DNA from: Lewinellaceae bacterium
GTDB lineage: Bacteria > Bacteroidota > Bacteroidia > Chitinophagales > Saprospiraceae
NCBI GenBank assembly: GCA_020636095.1
Contig: JACJYN010000002.1
Span: 930,001 to 994,000, forward strand
Direction: 5' to 3'
Length of the DNA stretch: 64,000 nt
Each line of letters opens with the position of its first letter. Within the stretch, counting starts at the first letter, position 1. Shown piece after piece: positions 53,151 to 63,482 of this stretch. Below the pieces are notes generated by a model. It was not told the DNA's origin, did not search any database, and saw only the letters and a list, made by a program, of their open reading frames with translations. The position numbers were made by a program, and so were the translations under genes.

Positions 53151-53245
53151 CCCCTGGCGCGAAATTTTGTAGGCTTTTTTTGCCGGAACCCCTTCTCATT
53201 CCCCTTGAAAGGGGAAGGTTTGCTTACAAAATTTCGCACCAGAGG
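53151..53245. repeat. 95-bp hairpin element
   Basis: 21-base arms CCCCTGGCGCGAAATTTTGT.. and complement (53225-53245) with two mismatches; the core contains CCCCTT-GAA-AGGGG. It lies 95 bases beyond the sodA stop, in the 391-base gap that also holds the heptamer tracts at 52952-53000 and 53289-53316. Confidence 0.7.
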
Positions 53246-53288
53246 CATCCATAGCCTTATGCTAAATAGTAACGATTTTCAGTGATTT

Positions 53289-53316
53289 GCGAATAGCGAA
53301 CACCGAATTCCGAACA
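53289..53316 (-). repeat. Short heptamer tract (GCGAATA/GCGAACA/CCGAATT/CCGAACA)
   Basis: Four degenerate 7-base units, the reverse-complement orientation of the TTCG-type heptamers at 52952 and 63482. Related two-unit remnants occur at about 42307-42320 and 57607-57620. Confidence 0.7.
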
Positions 53317-53340
53317 CTCCCGTATTCGATGCGATACGCT

Positions 53341-53973
53341 TTAGAAGCTCGAAGCTCCCTCATTAGCGTCATTGTAATTTTTAGTCACCTGTTCCCAGTT
53401 GATCACATTCCAGAATGCGCCGATGTAATCCGGGCGGCGGTTCTGATAGTTCAGGTAGTAAGCGTGTTCCCAGACATCGAGGCCGAGGATGGGCGTACCT
53501 TTCTTGTCGGCAATATCCATCAGGGGGTTATCCTGGTTGGCGGTGGAGGTAATGAACAGTTTGTCTTTCTTATCCACGCAAAGCCAAGCCCAGCCGGAGC
53601 CAAAACGGGTAGCGGCGGCGTTGGCGAATTCGGTCTTGAATTTGTCGAATGAGCCAAAATCACGCGTAATCGCTTTGTGGATATTCATGCGCTCGGAAGG
53701 CTGGCCACCGCCGTTCGGGGACATGATTTCCCAGAACAGTTTGTGATTCCAGTAGCCGCCGCCGTTGTTGCGCACTGCGGTGGAGTGCTTCGATATATGG
53801 GCCAGGATATCTTCAATCTTCATTTTCTCCAGCTCCGTACCGGCGATAGCGTTGTTCAGGTTGTTGGTGTAACCTGCATGGTGTTTGGTGTGGTGTATCT
53901 CCATGGTGCGTGCATCGATGTGGGGTTCGAGTGCATCATAAGCATAAGGTAGATCGGGAAGTGTGAAAGCCAT
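53341..53973 (-). CDS. Superoxide dismutase, Mn/Fe family (Mn-type signature)
   Basis: Converts superoxide to oxygen and peroxide in the cytoplasm. 210 residues. Metal ligands are H27 in MEIHHTKHHAGY, His in GGGYWNHKLFWEIM, and Asp and His in LGLDVWEHAYYLNYQNRRPDY. The Gln of STANQDNPLM at the MnSOD second-sphere position, with GGG-Y instead of AAQ before the second ligand, points to manganese; cambialistic use cannot be excluded. Single gene; -7-like TACTTTTG on the minus strand near 54139-54146 suggests the hairpin element at 54019-54125 is in its 5' leader. Confidence 0.95.
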   Translation of the reverse strand: MAFTLPDLPYAYDALEPHIDARTMEIHHTKHHAGYTNNLNNAIAGTELEKMKIEDILAHISKHSTAVRNNGGGYWNHKLFWEIMSPNGGGQPSERMNIHKAITRDFGSFDKFKTEFANAAATRFGSGWAWLCVDKKDKLFITSTANQDNPLMDIADKKGTPILGLDVWEHAYYLNYQNRRPDYIGAFWNVINWEQVTKNYNDANEGASSF

Positions 53974-54018
53974 AATATGGATCTTTTAATAAGTTAAGGA
54001 ATGGTTTTTCATAGTTTG

Positions 54019-54125
54019 AAGTTGCGGTTTATCCCCAGGGCTTGGGAGTTGGAAGGCCGCCCTCAAGAAGCTTCGGTTTTCAAAGCCTGATTCGCTGCTC
54101 TTAGCGCAAGGATAAACCGCAACTT
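54019..54125. repeat. 107-bp hairpin element upstream of the superoxide dismutase
   Basis: Perfect 16-bp arms AAGTTGCGGTTTATCC (54019-54034) and complement (54110-54125). The core has weaker pairing (GAAGCTTC in the middle). It would form a long stem in the sod leader or block readthrough between divergent genes. The rest of the 427-base gap (53974-54400) contains promoter-like boxes only. Confidence 0.7.
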
Positions 54126-54341
54126 TCCGCCCAGGCAATTCTCCGCAAAAGTAGGCAAACATTTTAATTCGTTGGGCCTGATGTCAATACAACGTTCTCT
54201 TAAATAATAAGTTTACGGCCGGGCCGGGCGCGTGGTATACTTTTCTGTATTTTTTCGAAACACCCTGATATTGCTATTACACAAAGTCCGCCCGGGACTC
54301 ATTTTCTGACTTTAGGACGGGATTTTTCAACCCTCATACTG

Positions 54342-54349
54342 TACCTTTG
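54342..54349 (+). promoter_or_regulatory. -7 element upstream of the BNR exoprotein
   Basis: TACCTTTG fits TAnnTTTG. A T-rich stretch (TTTTT at 54323-54327) rather than TTG is found upstream. Predicted start near 54356, 45 bases before the ATG at 54401. Confidence 0.4.
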
Positions 54350-54400
54350 GGATCATGGAATAACCTGAATGATTAATTAAAAGCCAGCCGGCCAAAACTT

Positions 54401-56140
54401 ATGACCTTTAACCGCTCTACCTGGATCGCACTTCTTTTTATCCCGCATTTCGCTTCTGCTCAGGTGAAAGTTCCGGAAAGGTTGATATTCCCTTCGCCCT
54501 ATGAGATGGAAGATTATGCGGAATACCCCGACGATGCATACCAACCAATAGCGCGGGAAAGCATGGAGACTTCGCCGGCCTATCGGATTTCCAGCTCCTC
54601 TTTTACAGCGGTTCAGGTGAACGTCAACGCCGCAGGGGAAAACATGATTGGAGATGCCGCCAACGAGCCGTCTATTTCGGTCAATCCGCTTGACCCATCG
54701 CTTATGGTGATTGGCTGGCGGCAGTTTGACCAGATCAGCAGCAATTTCAGGCAGGCCGGCTTTGCTTATTCGGAGGATGGGGGGTTGAACTGGGTATTTC
54801 CCGGCGTCATCGACCCCGGCGTTTTTCGTTCCGACCCGGTGCTTGACGTGGATAGTGAAGGTACCTTTTACTACAATAGTTTAACGGTAAATGGAAATGA
54901 TTTCCTCTGTGATGTTTACAAGTCGGCCGGTGTGGGTTCCTGGGATGCGGGCGCCTATGCCTTCGGCGGCGATAAACAGTGGATGGCCATCGACCGGACA
55001 GGAGGGGAAACCGATGGCAATATTTATGCCTTTTGGAATCAGTTTTTCTCCATTTGTCCAGGGGGCATGTTCACGCGGTCTACCGATGGAGGGCTGAGCT
55101 ATGAGGACTGTGTGACCGTGCCGGAACAACCGCGCTGGGGAACGTTGGCGGTAGGCCCTGAGGGCGAAGTATATGCATGTGGCGTTACGAATAACGAAAG
55201 GCTGATCGTCGCCAAATCGTCCAATGCGGGCAATCCCGGCGAGCCGCTCAGCTGGGACTTTGCCACAGAGGTAAACCTCGATGGTGCGCCGGTGGGAGGC
55301 GGGCCGAATCCGGCCGGCCTGCTGGGGCAAGTATGGATTAGCGTAGATCATTCGGGAGGAGCTACCCACGGCAATGTGTATTTACTCTGTTCGGTTAGCC
55401 GGTTTTCTACTCCGGATGTGCTGGACGTCATGTTTGCCCGCAGCACCGATGGGGGGCTTACCTGGAGTGGCCCGGTAAGAATCAATGACGATAGCGGCCC
55501 GACAGCCTACCAGTGGTTCGGCACCTTGGCGGTGGCGCCCGACGGCCGCATCGACGTGGTATGGCTGGATACGCGCGATGACCCCGGCGGGTTTAATTCT
55601 TCTCTGTACCACTCTTTCTCTGTCGACGGCGGCCTCGGCTGGAGCGCCAACGAGCAACTGTCCGAATCGTTTGACCCTCAGGTAGGCTGGCCGAACCAGA
55701 ATAAGATGGGCGACTATTTTGATATGAAATCAGATGCCAATGGGGCTCACCTGGCCTGGGCGGCCACCTTCAACGGCGAGCAGGATGTCTATTATGGGTT
55801 TATCCCATTTGAAGGGTTGACCCGTACAGAGGAAGCTCCAATAGAAGAAAAGCCCTTGTTTTCACTTGCGCAAAATTTCCCCAATCCGTTTAGCCGTTCT
55901 ACTTCGATCACGTATGCTTTGAGAAAAAAGAGCCGGGTTCTCCTGGAGGTGTATAATGAACTGGGGCAACCGGTAGCTTTACTGGAAAACGAAGAAAGGC
56001 CGGCTGGCGAATATACCCTGTCCTGGAACGGGCGAACCGATCAGGGAAGGCTACTTCCCAACGGCGTCTATTTTTACCGGCTGGCCGTCGGTGAACATGA
56101 TGCGGTAACCAGGCGCATGATGTTGATGCAGGAGCAATAA
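54401..56140 (+). CDS. BNR/sialidase-like exoprotein with T9SS type A sorting domain
   Basis: 579 residues. Signal peptide ends HFASAQ. The centre is a propeller with Asp-box repeats (AYSEDGGLNWVFPG, TRSTDGGLSYED, ARSTDGGLTWSGPV, SFSVDGGLGWSANE). Sialidase-like substrate residues were not traceable, so the enzyme call is left open. The C-terminal SLAQNFPNPFSRSTSITYAL ... LLPNGVYFYRLAVGEHDAVT is a FlgD-like T9SS type A domain, so it is exported through the system at 26-35 kb. Next gene fumC starts 34 bases downstream but is metabolically unrelated. Confidence 0.85.
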   Translation: MTFNRSTWIALLFIPHFASAQVKVPERLIFPSPYEMEDYAEYPDDAYQPIARESMETSPAYRISSSSFTAVQVNVNAAGENMIGDAANEPSISVNPLDPSLMVIGWRQFDQISSNFRQAGFAYSEDGGLNWVFPGVIDPGVFRSDPVLDVDSEGTFYYNSLTVNGNDFLCDVYKSAGVGSWDAGAYAFGGDKQWMAIDRTGGETDGNIYAFWNQFFSICPGGMFTRSTDGGLSYEDCVTVPEQPRWGTLAVGPEGEVYACGVTNNERLIVAKSSNAGNPGEPLSWDFATEVNLDGAPVGGGPNPAGLLGQVWISVDHSGGATHGNVYLLCSVSRFSTPDVLDVMFARSTDGGLTWSGPVRINDDSGPTAYQWFGTLAVAPDGRIDVVWLDTRDDPGGFNSSLYHSFSVDGGLGWSANEQLSESFDPQVGWPNQNKMGDYFDMKSDANGAHLAWAATFNGEQDVYYGFIPFEGLTRTEEAPIEEKPLFSLAQNFPNPFSRSTSITYALRKKSRVLLEVYNELGQPVALLENEERPAGEYTLSWNGRTDQGRLLPNGVYFYRLAVGEHDAVTRRMMLMQEQ

Positions 56141-56174
56141 GTTTCGAAAATAGTTATAAACAACTTTATTCAAC

Positions 56175-57557
56175 ATGGAATTCAGAAAAGAAAAAGACAG
56201 CCTGGGCTACGTAGATGTACCGGCCGACAAATACTGGGCTGCGCAAACCCAACGCTCTGCCGAAAACTTCAAGATCGGCGGCCACCTCATGCCAGAGGAA
56301 GTGATCCATGCTTTCGCTATCCTCAAAAAAGCAGCCGCCCTGGCTAATCTGGGCCTGGGCGTACTGGAAAAGGAAAAGGCGGACGCCATCGCCCAGGTCT
56401 GCGATGAGATTCTGGCCGGAAAACTGGCCGATCAATTCCCGCTGGTCGTCTGGCAGACGGGTTCCGGCACCCAGTCGAATATGAATGTCAACGAGGTGGT
56501 CGCCAACCGGGCCCACGTACTGCGTGGAGGCCAATTAGCCGACGATAAAAAATTCCTCCACCCCAACGACGACGTCAACAAGTCGCAATCGTCCAACGAC
56601 ACCTTCCCCACGGCCATGCACATCGCCGCTTACAAAATGCTGGTGGAAACCACCATTCCGGGCATCGAGGCCCTGCGGGATACCCTGAAAGAGAAGTCGG
56701 AAAAATTCATGGAGGTGGTCAAAATCGGCCGCACCCACTTTATGGACGCCACGCCGGTGACCGTGGGCCAGGAACTTTCCGGATATGTTGCCCAGCTGGA
56801 TCACGGCCTGCGTGCCATCCGCAACAGCCTGCCCCACCTGTCGGAGCTGGCCCTGGGCGGCACCGCCGTCGGCACCGGCCTGAACACTCCGAAGGGCTAC
56901 GACGTAGAGGTAGCCGCCAAGATCGCCGAACTCACCGGCCTTCCCTTCGTGACCGCCCCCAATAAATTTGAATCCCTGGCCGCCCACGACGCCATCGTGG
57001 AGTCCCACGGCGCCCTGAAGACGGTGGCCGTCTCCCTGATGAAGATCGGCAACGACATCCGCATGCTGGCCTCCGGCCCGCGTTGTGGTATCGGAGAACT
57101 GATCATTCCCTCCAACGAACCGGGCTCTTCCATCATGCCGGGCAAGGTCAACCCCACCCAGTCGGAAGCCCTCACCATGGCCATGGCTCAGGTGATGGGC
57201 AACGACGTGGCCATCAATATCGGCGGCATGACCGGCCATTTTGAGCTCAACGTATTCAAACCTCTGATGATTTTCAACTTTCTCACCTCGGCCCGCCTCA
57301 TCGGTGACGCCTGCAATAGCTTCAATGAAAACTGCGCCGTGGGCATCGAGCCCAACTACAGCCGCATCAAGGAAAACCTCAACAACTCCTTAATGCTGGT
57401 GACGGCGCTCAATACGCACATTGGCTATGACAAAGCCGCGGAAATCGCCAAGAAGGCGCACAAGGAGGATAAGACGCTGAAGGCGGCGGCACTGGAGCTG
57501 GGGTATCTTACTGCCGAGCAGTTCGATGCGTGGGTGAGGCCGGAGGAGATGGTTTAG
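56175..57557 (+). CDS. fumC: Fumarate hydratase class II
   Basis: Hydrates fumarate to malate in the TCA cycle. 460 residues. Superfamily signature GSSIMPGKVNPTQSEALTMA with the catalytic Ser loop; VWQTGSGTQSNMNVNEV and GRTHFMDATPVTVGQELSGY complete the three conserved regions. GNDVAINIGGMTGHFELNVF confirms FumC rather than aspartase. The start MEFRKEKDSLGYVDVPADKY is the standard N-terminus. Standard length, no anomaly. Confidence 0.96.
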   Translation: MEFRKEKDSLGYVDVPADKYWAAQTQRSAENFKIGGHLMPEEVIHAFAILKKAAALANLGLGVLEKEKADAIAQVCDEILAGKLADQFPLVVWQTGSGTQSNMNVNEVVANRAHVLRGGQLADDKKFLHPNDDVNKSQSSNDTFPTAMHIAAYKMLVETTIPGIEALRDTLKEKSEKFMEVVKIGRTHFMDATPVTVGQELSGYVAQLDHGLRAIRNSLPHLSELALGGTAVGTGLNTPKGYDVEVAAKIAELTGLPFVTAPNKFESLAAHDAIVESHGALKTVAVSLMKIGNDIRMLASGPRCGIGELIIPSNEPGSSIMPGKVNPTQSEALTMAMAQVMGNDVAINIGGMTGHFELNVFKPLMIFNFLTSARLIGDACNSFNENCAVGIEPNYSRIKENLNNSLMLVTALNTHIGYDKAAEIAKKAHKEDKTLKAAALELGYLTAEQFDAWVRPEEMV

Positions 57558-57623
57558 GGAAGGCGGCCTCCTACGCTGAAGCTTCCGCGGCTGAAAGAAG
57601 GGGGAACAGCGAATTGCGAACCG

Positions 57624-58316
57624 TTATTCCCTGGCCGCCTTTCCCAGCTTATCCATATCCCGGATAAGCAGGCGCTTTCGGTTGAAGGTCAACAGGTTGC
57701 GGTTGCGCAGTTCGTTGAGCACGGTGGTAACGGTCTGCCGGGAGGTAGCGGTCAGGTTGGCGATCTCCTGGTGAGTCATGAATTTTCGGACGAGCATTTC
57801 ATAGCCCACGCGCTGGCCCTTTTTCTCTCCCAGCTCGTGCAGGAATTCAATAATGCGGGTGCGGCTGTCTTTAAAAACGAGGGATTCCAGGCGCTGCTCC
57901 ATTTCCAGCATGCGCGAACCCATGATCTTCATGAGGAAAAGGCTGAGGCCGTTGTGGTCGCGCATCATGGATTTCATATCGGGTATCGACATCACGCACG
58001 CCACGGTTTTTTCCATGGCGTAGGCGAAGTCGCGCCGCTTGTCTTCTCCGATGAGGGAAAGCTCGCCGAATACCTCACCGGCGGATAGAATGGCTTTGGT
58101 GATCTCCTTGCCGGACTCCCCGTAGGTACCGATCTTCACCCGGCCTTCGGTCAGGAAGTAAATCTTGTCGGCGTGTTCGTCGGGCAGGTAAATGTATTCT
58201 CCTTTTTTGAAGTTTTTATGGACGTGCTGGTCCATGTCTCCCCTGCCGACCTTCTTGGGGCAGAAGATGCCGGTTACGTCGATATTTTCCAGGTACCAAA
58301 GGGATTGATCACTCAT
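57624..58316 (-). CDS. Crp/Fnr family transcriptional regulator
   Basis: 230 residues from the ATG at 58316 (MSDQSLWYLENIDVTGIFCP); the frame upstream runs into an inverted repeat. The cyclic-nucleotide-like beta roll has FKKGEYIYLPDEHADKIYFL and GEVFGELSLIGEDKRRDFAY; the dimer helix is LFLMKIMGSRMLEMEQRLES. The HTH is MTHQEIANLTATSRQTVTTV, with the E..R core of Crp recognition helices (here T-S-R). No Fe-S cysteine set is seen, so an FNR-type oxygen sensor is unlikely. An upstream 7-3-7 palindrome (58676-58692) may be an autoregulatory site. Confidence 0.92.
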   Translation of the reverse strand: MSDQSLWYLENIDVTGIFCPKKVGRGDMDQHVHKNFKKGEYIYLPDEHADKIYFLTEGRVKIGTYGESGKEITKAILSAGEVFGELSLIGEDKRRDFAYAMEKTVACVMSIPDMKSMMRDHNGLSLFLMKIMGSRMLEMEQRLESLVFKDSRTRIIEFLHELGEKKGQRVGYEMLVRKFMTHQEIANLTATSRQTVTTVLNELRNRNLLTFNRKRLLIRDMDKLGKAARE

Positions 58317-58357
58317 GGTTTTATCTTTTAGGGTTTTGTTGGGATGTTCGGGAGTTA

Positions 58358-58552
58358 AGTACACTGTAAACTAAGTATCGTCCGGTTTTGGCAGTGCCTT
58401 TTGACGGAATACTGCGTTGCTCGATCGATCAGGTAGCTACGGCTACCCTCACTCCTCGCGCCCCTGCCTGCTCGCCAGCTCGCTGGCAGGCAGGTTGCCT
58501 TCAGCCAAAATGCCCATCCCAAAACACGAAAGAACTTAATTTACAGTGTACT
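58358..58552. repeat. 195-bp imperfect palindrome in the crp leader
   Basis: Arms AGTACACTGTAAA (58358-58370) and TTTACAGTGTACT (58540-58552) are perfect; inside, GGCAGTGCC... and a CTGCCTGC/GCAGGCAG pair (58474-58496) form sub-hairpins. It lies 41 bases before the regulator start codon. The rest of the 452-base gap is AT-rich promoter DNA. Confidence 0.7.
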
Positions 58553-58653
58553 AAGGTTTGAGGTGGCCTTACATACACCCTATTCACAGAAGCTGCTTTA
58601 AAAATTCCCGGCTTTTACAAAAACACGTCATTGCCTTATTGGTTCTCGCCCTA

Positions 58654-58692
58654 CAAATTTAACAAGTACGAACTGTCTTGTTCTTAACAAGA
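58654..58692 (-). promoter_or_regulatory. Candidate promoter/operator of the Crp/Fnr gene
   Basis: On the minus strand TAAATTTG (58661-58654) fits TAnnTTTG. The -33 region is covered by TCTTGTT-CTT-AACAAGA (58676-58692), a perfect 7-3-7 inverted repeat, suggesting a regulated promoter. A transcript from here would contain the whole 195-bp palindrome. Confidence 0.4.
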
Positions 58693-58768
58693 AAATCAAT
58701 TTTTTATCACAAATGTGTTCGCGGTTTGCTCACAGGGGCGATACAACAGTATAATAAAACCAACTCCC

Positions 58769-60649
<1,881 letters not shown>

Positions 60650-60755
60650 ATTCAGTTATTTGGGGCCATACCCCTCCTTACAGGAGCGTTATGGCCCAAT
60701 GCGGCTAACGCCGGAAAGCGCTAAAAGCCAGGAGGGCGGGAGGCTCTGAGGACGC

Positions 60756-60783
60756 TCCGACTTCTCACTTCCGGCTTCCCACT
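60756..60783 (-). repeat. Heptanucleotide tract upstream of dnaX
   Basis: TCCGACT, TCTCACT, TCCGGCT, TCCCACT in a row, about 107 bases upstream of the dnaX start codon, the same unit family as inside the gene. Confidence 0.85.
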
Positions 60784-60869
60784 TTTATCCAGCGTTAGAA
60801 TGGTAGCCATTCAGCCTATGTACGTACCTTCAAAGATAAGAAATTATTGTGGGTGCAGTCGGGCCGTTG

Positions 60870-61268
60870 TTAAAGTAGTTCTTTCCAAATGCGCAGGCCG
60901 GGAACATACTGGAAATGCTTATCATAAGTGATTAGTTCCGCTCCCATTTCCATGGTATGGGCGGCGATCCATACATCGTTCAGAGGGATAGGCGTCCCAT
61001 TTTCTTTGAGTTGCTTTTTGATAATGGCAAAAAACTCAGACGTTTCCTGGGTGGCATTGAGCAGGAATACGCTGGGTTTATCCAGGAAAGTATTCAGCTT
61101 TTGGCGGTTCTCTTTTTCTTTGTTGCCTAGCAAATACCCATAGTACAATTCCCCCAGGACAAAAATGGATATATAAACGAGGTCGGCGCCCGCCAGGCTT
61201 TCCAAAACGCGCTTATCCCCCAAAAGGAAATGGCTATAGGCATTAGTATCGAGTAGGATCTTGCTCAC
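60870..61268 (-). CDS. vapC: VapC-like PIN-domain toxin
   Basis: 132 residues, RNase toxin. Acidic PIN residues are D7 (ILLDTNAYSHFLLG), E40 (ISIFVLGELYYGYLLG), D98 (PIPLNDVWIAAHTME) and D116 (LITYDKHF), the four Mg-binding positions. The gene overlaps its antitoxin by 4 bases. Targets of VapC are usually tRNA or rRNA loops; not predictable here. Confidence 0.92.
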   Translation of the reverse strand: MSKILLDTNAYSHFLLGDKRVLESLAGADLVYISIFVLGELYYGYLLGNKEKENRQKLNTFLDKPSVFLLNATQETSEFFAIIKKQLKENGTPIPLNDVWIAAHTMEMGAELITYDKHFQYVPGLRIWKELL

Positions 61269-61522
61269 GTCCAGTCGTCCGGATTTATGGACCGAAGGTC
61301 TTCGGTATTTTTTTCAAACGCTTCAAACTCCGCCTGGCTCCAACTGCCGAACAAATCTTCAAATTGTTCTTTCCTATCCAACTTTGGTTGGGCAGAAAGC
61401 CCCAGCGCCTGCGCCAAAAGGGACTTAATGAGCTTATTCATGCTGATGCCCTCCTCCTTGGCCCGCCGTTCGATCAGGGTGGCCAGGCGGCTGTCCAGGT
61501 TGTGTATGGTGATGGATTTCAT
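61265..61522 (-). CDS. vapB: VapB/FitA-like ribbon-helix-helix antitoxin
   Basis: 85 residues. The RHH DNA-binding part is MKSITIHNLDSRLATLIERR with AKEEGISMNKLIKSLLAQAL. The C-terminal tail (EFEAFEKNTEDLRSINPDDW) is the toxin-binding segment. It starts the operon and its stop overlaps vapC. A palindrome GAACCATATTTGGTTC lies 24 bases upstream and overlaps the predicted transcription start, the classic autorepression arrangement. Confidence 0.9.
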   Translation of the reverse strand: MKSITIHNLDSRLATLIERRAKEEGISMNKLIKSLLAQALGLSAQPKLDRKEQFEDLFGSWSQAEFEAFEKNTEDLRSINPDDWT

Positions 61523-61545
61523 ATTGAACCAAGATAATTATTTAT

Positions 61546-61561
61546 GAACCATATTTGGTTC
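61546..61561. promoter_or_regulatory. Operator of vapBC
   Basis: GAACCA-TATT-TGGTTC, perfect 6-4-6 palindrome just downstream of the -7 box; a third half-site GAACCA lies at 61526-61531, 20 bases away. Expected binding site for a VapB-VapC complex. Confidence 0.65.
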
Positions 61562-61591
61562 AAAGATAATTGTTTTCATTTTCAAATTCAA
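61561..61591 (-). promoter_or_regulatory. Promoter of vapBC
   Basis: Minus strand: TTG (61591-61589), 20-base spacer, TATCTTTG (61568-61561), a full consensus match. Predicted start about 61554, inside the palindromic operator. Confidence 0.7.
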
Positions 61592-61602
61592 GATATAGGG
61601 CA

Positions 61603-61660
61603 TGTTGAGGCGACACTTCCTTCCTCAAGCCACCGTCGGGCAGGAAGTGCCACCTCAACA
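61603..61660. repeat. 58-bp hairpin element between vapBC and nadE
   Basis: 19-base arms TGTTGAGGCGACACTTCCT and AGGAAGTGCCACCTCAACA with two mismatches. Located between the divergent promoters. Confidence 0.7.
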
Positions 61661-61672
61661 CTCAAAACTTAG

Positions 61673-61704
61673 TTTGACTTTTAAACTAACCATCCCTATC
61701 TTTG
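61673..61704 (+). promoter_or_regulatory. Promoter of nadE
   Basis: TTTG at 61673-61676, 20-base spacer, TATCTTTG at 61697-61704: full consensus. Predicted start near 61711, giving a leader of about 134 bases before the ATG at 61845. Confidence 0.65.
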
Positions 61705-61844
61705 TTGCTTCCCACAGGCGTTGCCCCTACTGCGCGCCTGGTTTTCCTGCTACGGGAATACGAAAACACATAACCTACCCTAAATAATTTTCGTGGGGTT
61801 TAGTGTTTTTGTGCTTTCGTGGCAAAAAAGAACACTACATACAC

Positions 61845-63482
61845 ATGAAAATAGCCATCGCACAACTCAACTTCCACATCGGCAACTTCGAAGGCAACCT
61901 CGGCAAAATGCTCTGGGCCGTAAAGGAGGCAAAAGGCCAGGGCGCCGACCTCATCTGCTTCTCCGAGCTGGCCACCGTGGGCTATCCACCCCGCGATTTT
62001 CTGGAGTTCGAAGACTTTATCGAACTGGCGGAGCACTCGGTACAGGAACTGGCCAAGGCCGCCCAGGGTATCGCGATCGTAGTGGGCTCGCCCACCAAAA
62101 ACCCGGTGGTGGAAGGGAAAGACCACTACAACGCCGCCTATTTCCTGGCGGACGGACAGGTGCAACAGGTGCAGTACAAAACCCTGCTGCCCACCTACGA
62201 TATCTTCGACGAATACCGCTACTTCGAGCCGGCCACCGAATGGCGAGTAGTGGAATACCGGGGCAAACGCATCGCCCTGACCATTTGCGAGGACATCTGG
62301 AATATCGGCAACGAGAACCCGCTCTACACCGTCTGTCCCATGGATGAGATGATCACCCAGCGGCCGGATTTCATTCTCAACCTGTCCGCTTCGCCCTTTA
62401 GCTATTCGCAGGCGAAGACGCGCATCCGCATCGTGCAGGCCAACGTGCTGCGCTACGGCATTCCGATGTTCTACGTCAACCACTGCGGTGCACAGACGGA
62501 GTTGATCTTCGACGGCGGCTCTCTGGTGGTTTCTCCCGATGAGAAAGTTTTCGATGAGTTGCCTTACTTCGAGGAATGCATTCGAACCTACGACCTGGAG
62601 GAGGTGAAAAAAGGAGGGCGCAGCCAGGAACAGCCCAAGGAGAAGATGCGCCTGATGCACGACGCTCTGGTCACCGGTATCCGCGATTACTTCGGGAAGC
62701 TGGGCTTCCGGCGGGCCATCCTGGGCTTGTCGGGCGGCATCGACTCAGCGCTGGCCACCGTGCTGGCAGCACGCGCCCTGGGGCCGGAAAATGTACGGGT
62801 ATTGCTGATGCCTTCCCAGTACTCTTCCAGCCATTCTATTGACGATGCACGGCAACTGGCTGAAAAACTGGGCGTACAATATGACATCATCCCAATAGAA
62901 GGTATTTATAACGCATTTATGGAGGCGCTCAAGCCCCAATTCTGGGGCCAGGAATTCAACATCGCCGAAGAAAACCTGCAGGCCCGCGCCCGCGGCAACC
63001 TGCTGATGGCCATGAGCAATAAATTTGGAAATATCCTGCTCAATACGTCCAATAAGAGTGAAGCGGCAGTTGGCTATGGCACCCTTTACGGCGACATGTG
63101 CGGGGGCCTGTCCGTCATCGGCGACCTCTACAAGACAGAAGTCTTCGACATGGCGCGCTACATCAACCGGGACGGGGAGGTCATCCCCGAAAACACCATC
63201 ACCAAGCCGCCCTCCGCGGAGCTGCGCCCCAACCAGAAGGACACCGACAGCCTGCCCCCTTACGAGGAGCTGGACGAAATACTTTTCCATTATATCGAAA
63301 AGCGAAAGAGCCCACAGGATATCATCGAGATGGGCTATGACGAGAAGCTAGTGCGACGGGTACTGCGCCTGGTGAACATCAACGAATTCAAACGCCATCA
63401 GATGGCGCCGGTGCTGCGGGTGTCGGATAAAGCCTTCGGCATGGGAAGAAGGATGCCGATTGTGGGGAAGTATTTGGCGTAG
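61845..63482 (+). CDS. nadE: Glutamine-dependent NAD+ synthase
   Basis: Amidates nicotinate adenine dinucleotide to NAD, using ammonia from glutamine. 545 residues from the ATG at 61845 (MKIAIAQLNFHIGNFEGNLG), the standard N-terminus. The nitrilase domain carries E (ICFSELATVGYPPRDFLEF), K (VQYKTLLPTYDIFDEYRYFE) and C (ALTICEDIWNIGNENPLY). The synthase domain has LGLSGGIDSALATVLAARAL (PP-loop), LMPSQYSSSHSIDDARQLAE and NKSEAAVGYGTLYGDMCGGL. No anomaly. The next 120 bases are heptamer repeat. Confidence 0.95.
   Translation: MKIAIAQLNFHIGNFEGNLGKMLWAVKEAKGQGADLICFSELATVGYPPRDFLEFEDFIELAEHSVQELAKAAQGIAIVVGSPTKNPVVEGKDHYNAAYFLADGQVQQVQYKTLLPTYDIFDEYRYFEPATEWRVVEYRGKRIALTICEDIWNIGNENPLYTVCPMDEMITQRPDFILNLSASPFSYSQAKTRIRIVQANVLRYGIPMFYVNHCGAQTELIFDGGSLVVSPDEKVFDELPYFEECIRTYDLEEVKKGGRSQEQPKEKMRLMHDALVTGIRDYFGKLGFRRAILGLSGGIDSALATVLAARALGPENVRVLLMPSQYSSSHSIDDARQLAEKLGVQYDIIPIEGIYNAFMEALKPQFWGQEFNIAEENLQARARGNLLMAMSNKFGNILLNTSNKSEAAVGYGTLYGDMCGGLSVIGDLYKTEVFDMARYINRDGEVIPENTITKPPSAELRPNQKDTDSLPPYEELDEILFHYIEKRKSPQDIIEMGYDEKLVRRVLRLVNINEFKRHQMAPVLRVSDKAFGMGRRMPIVGKYLA

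Noticed and set aside
56535..57239. His/Gly-rich 234-codon frame opposite fumC
   Set aside because: Composition is the mirror image of fumC codons; no independent support.
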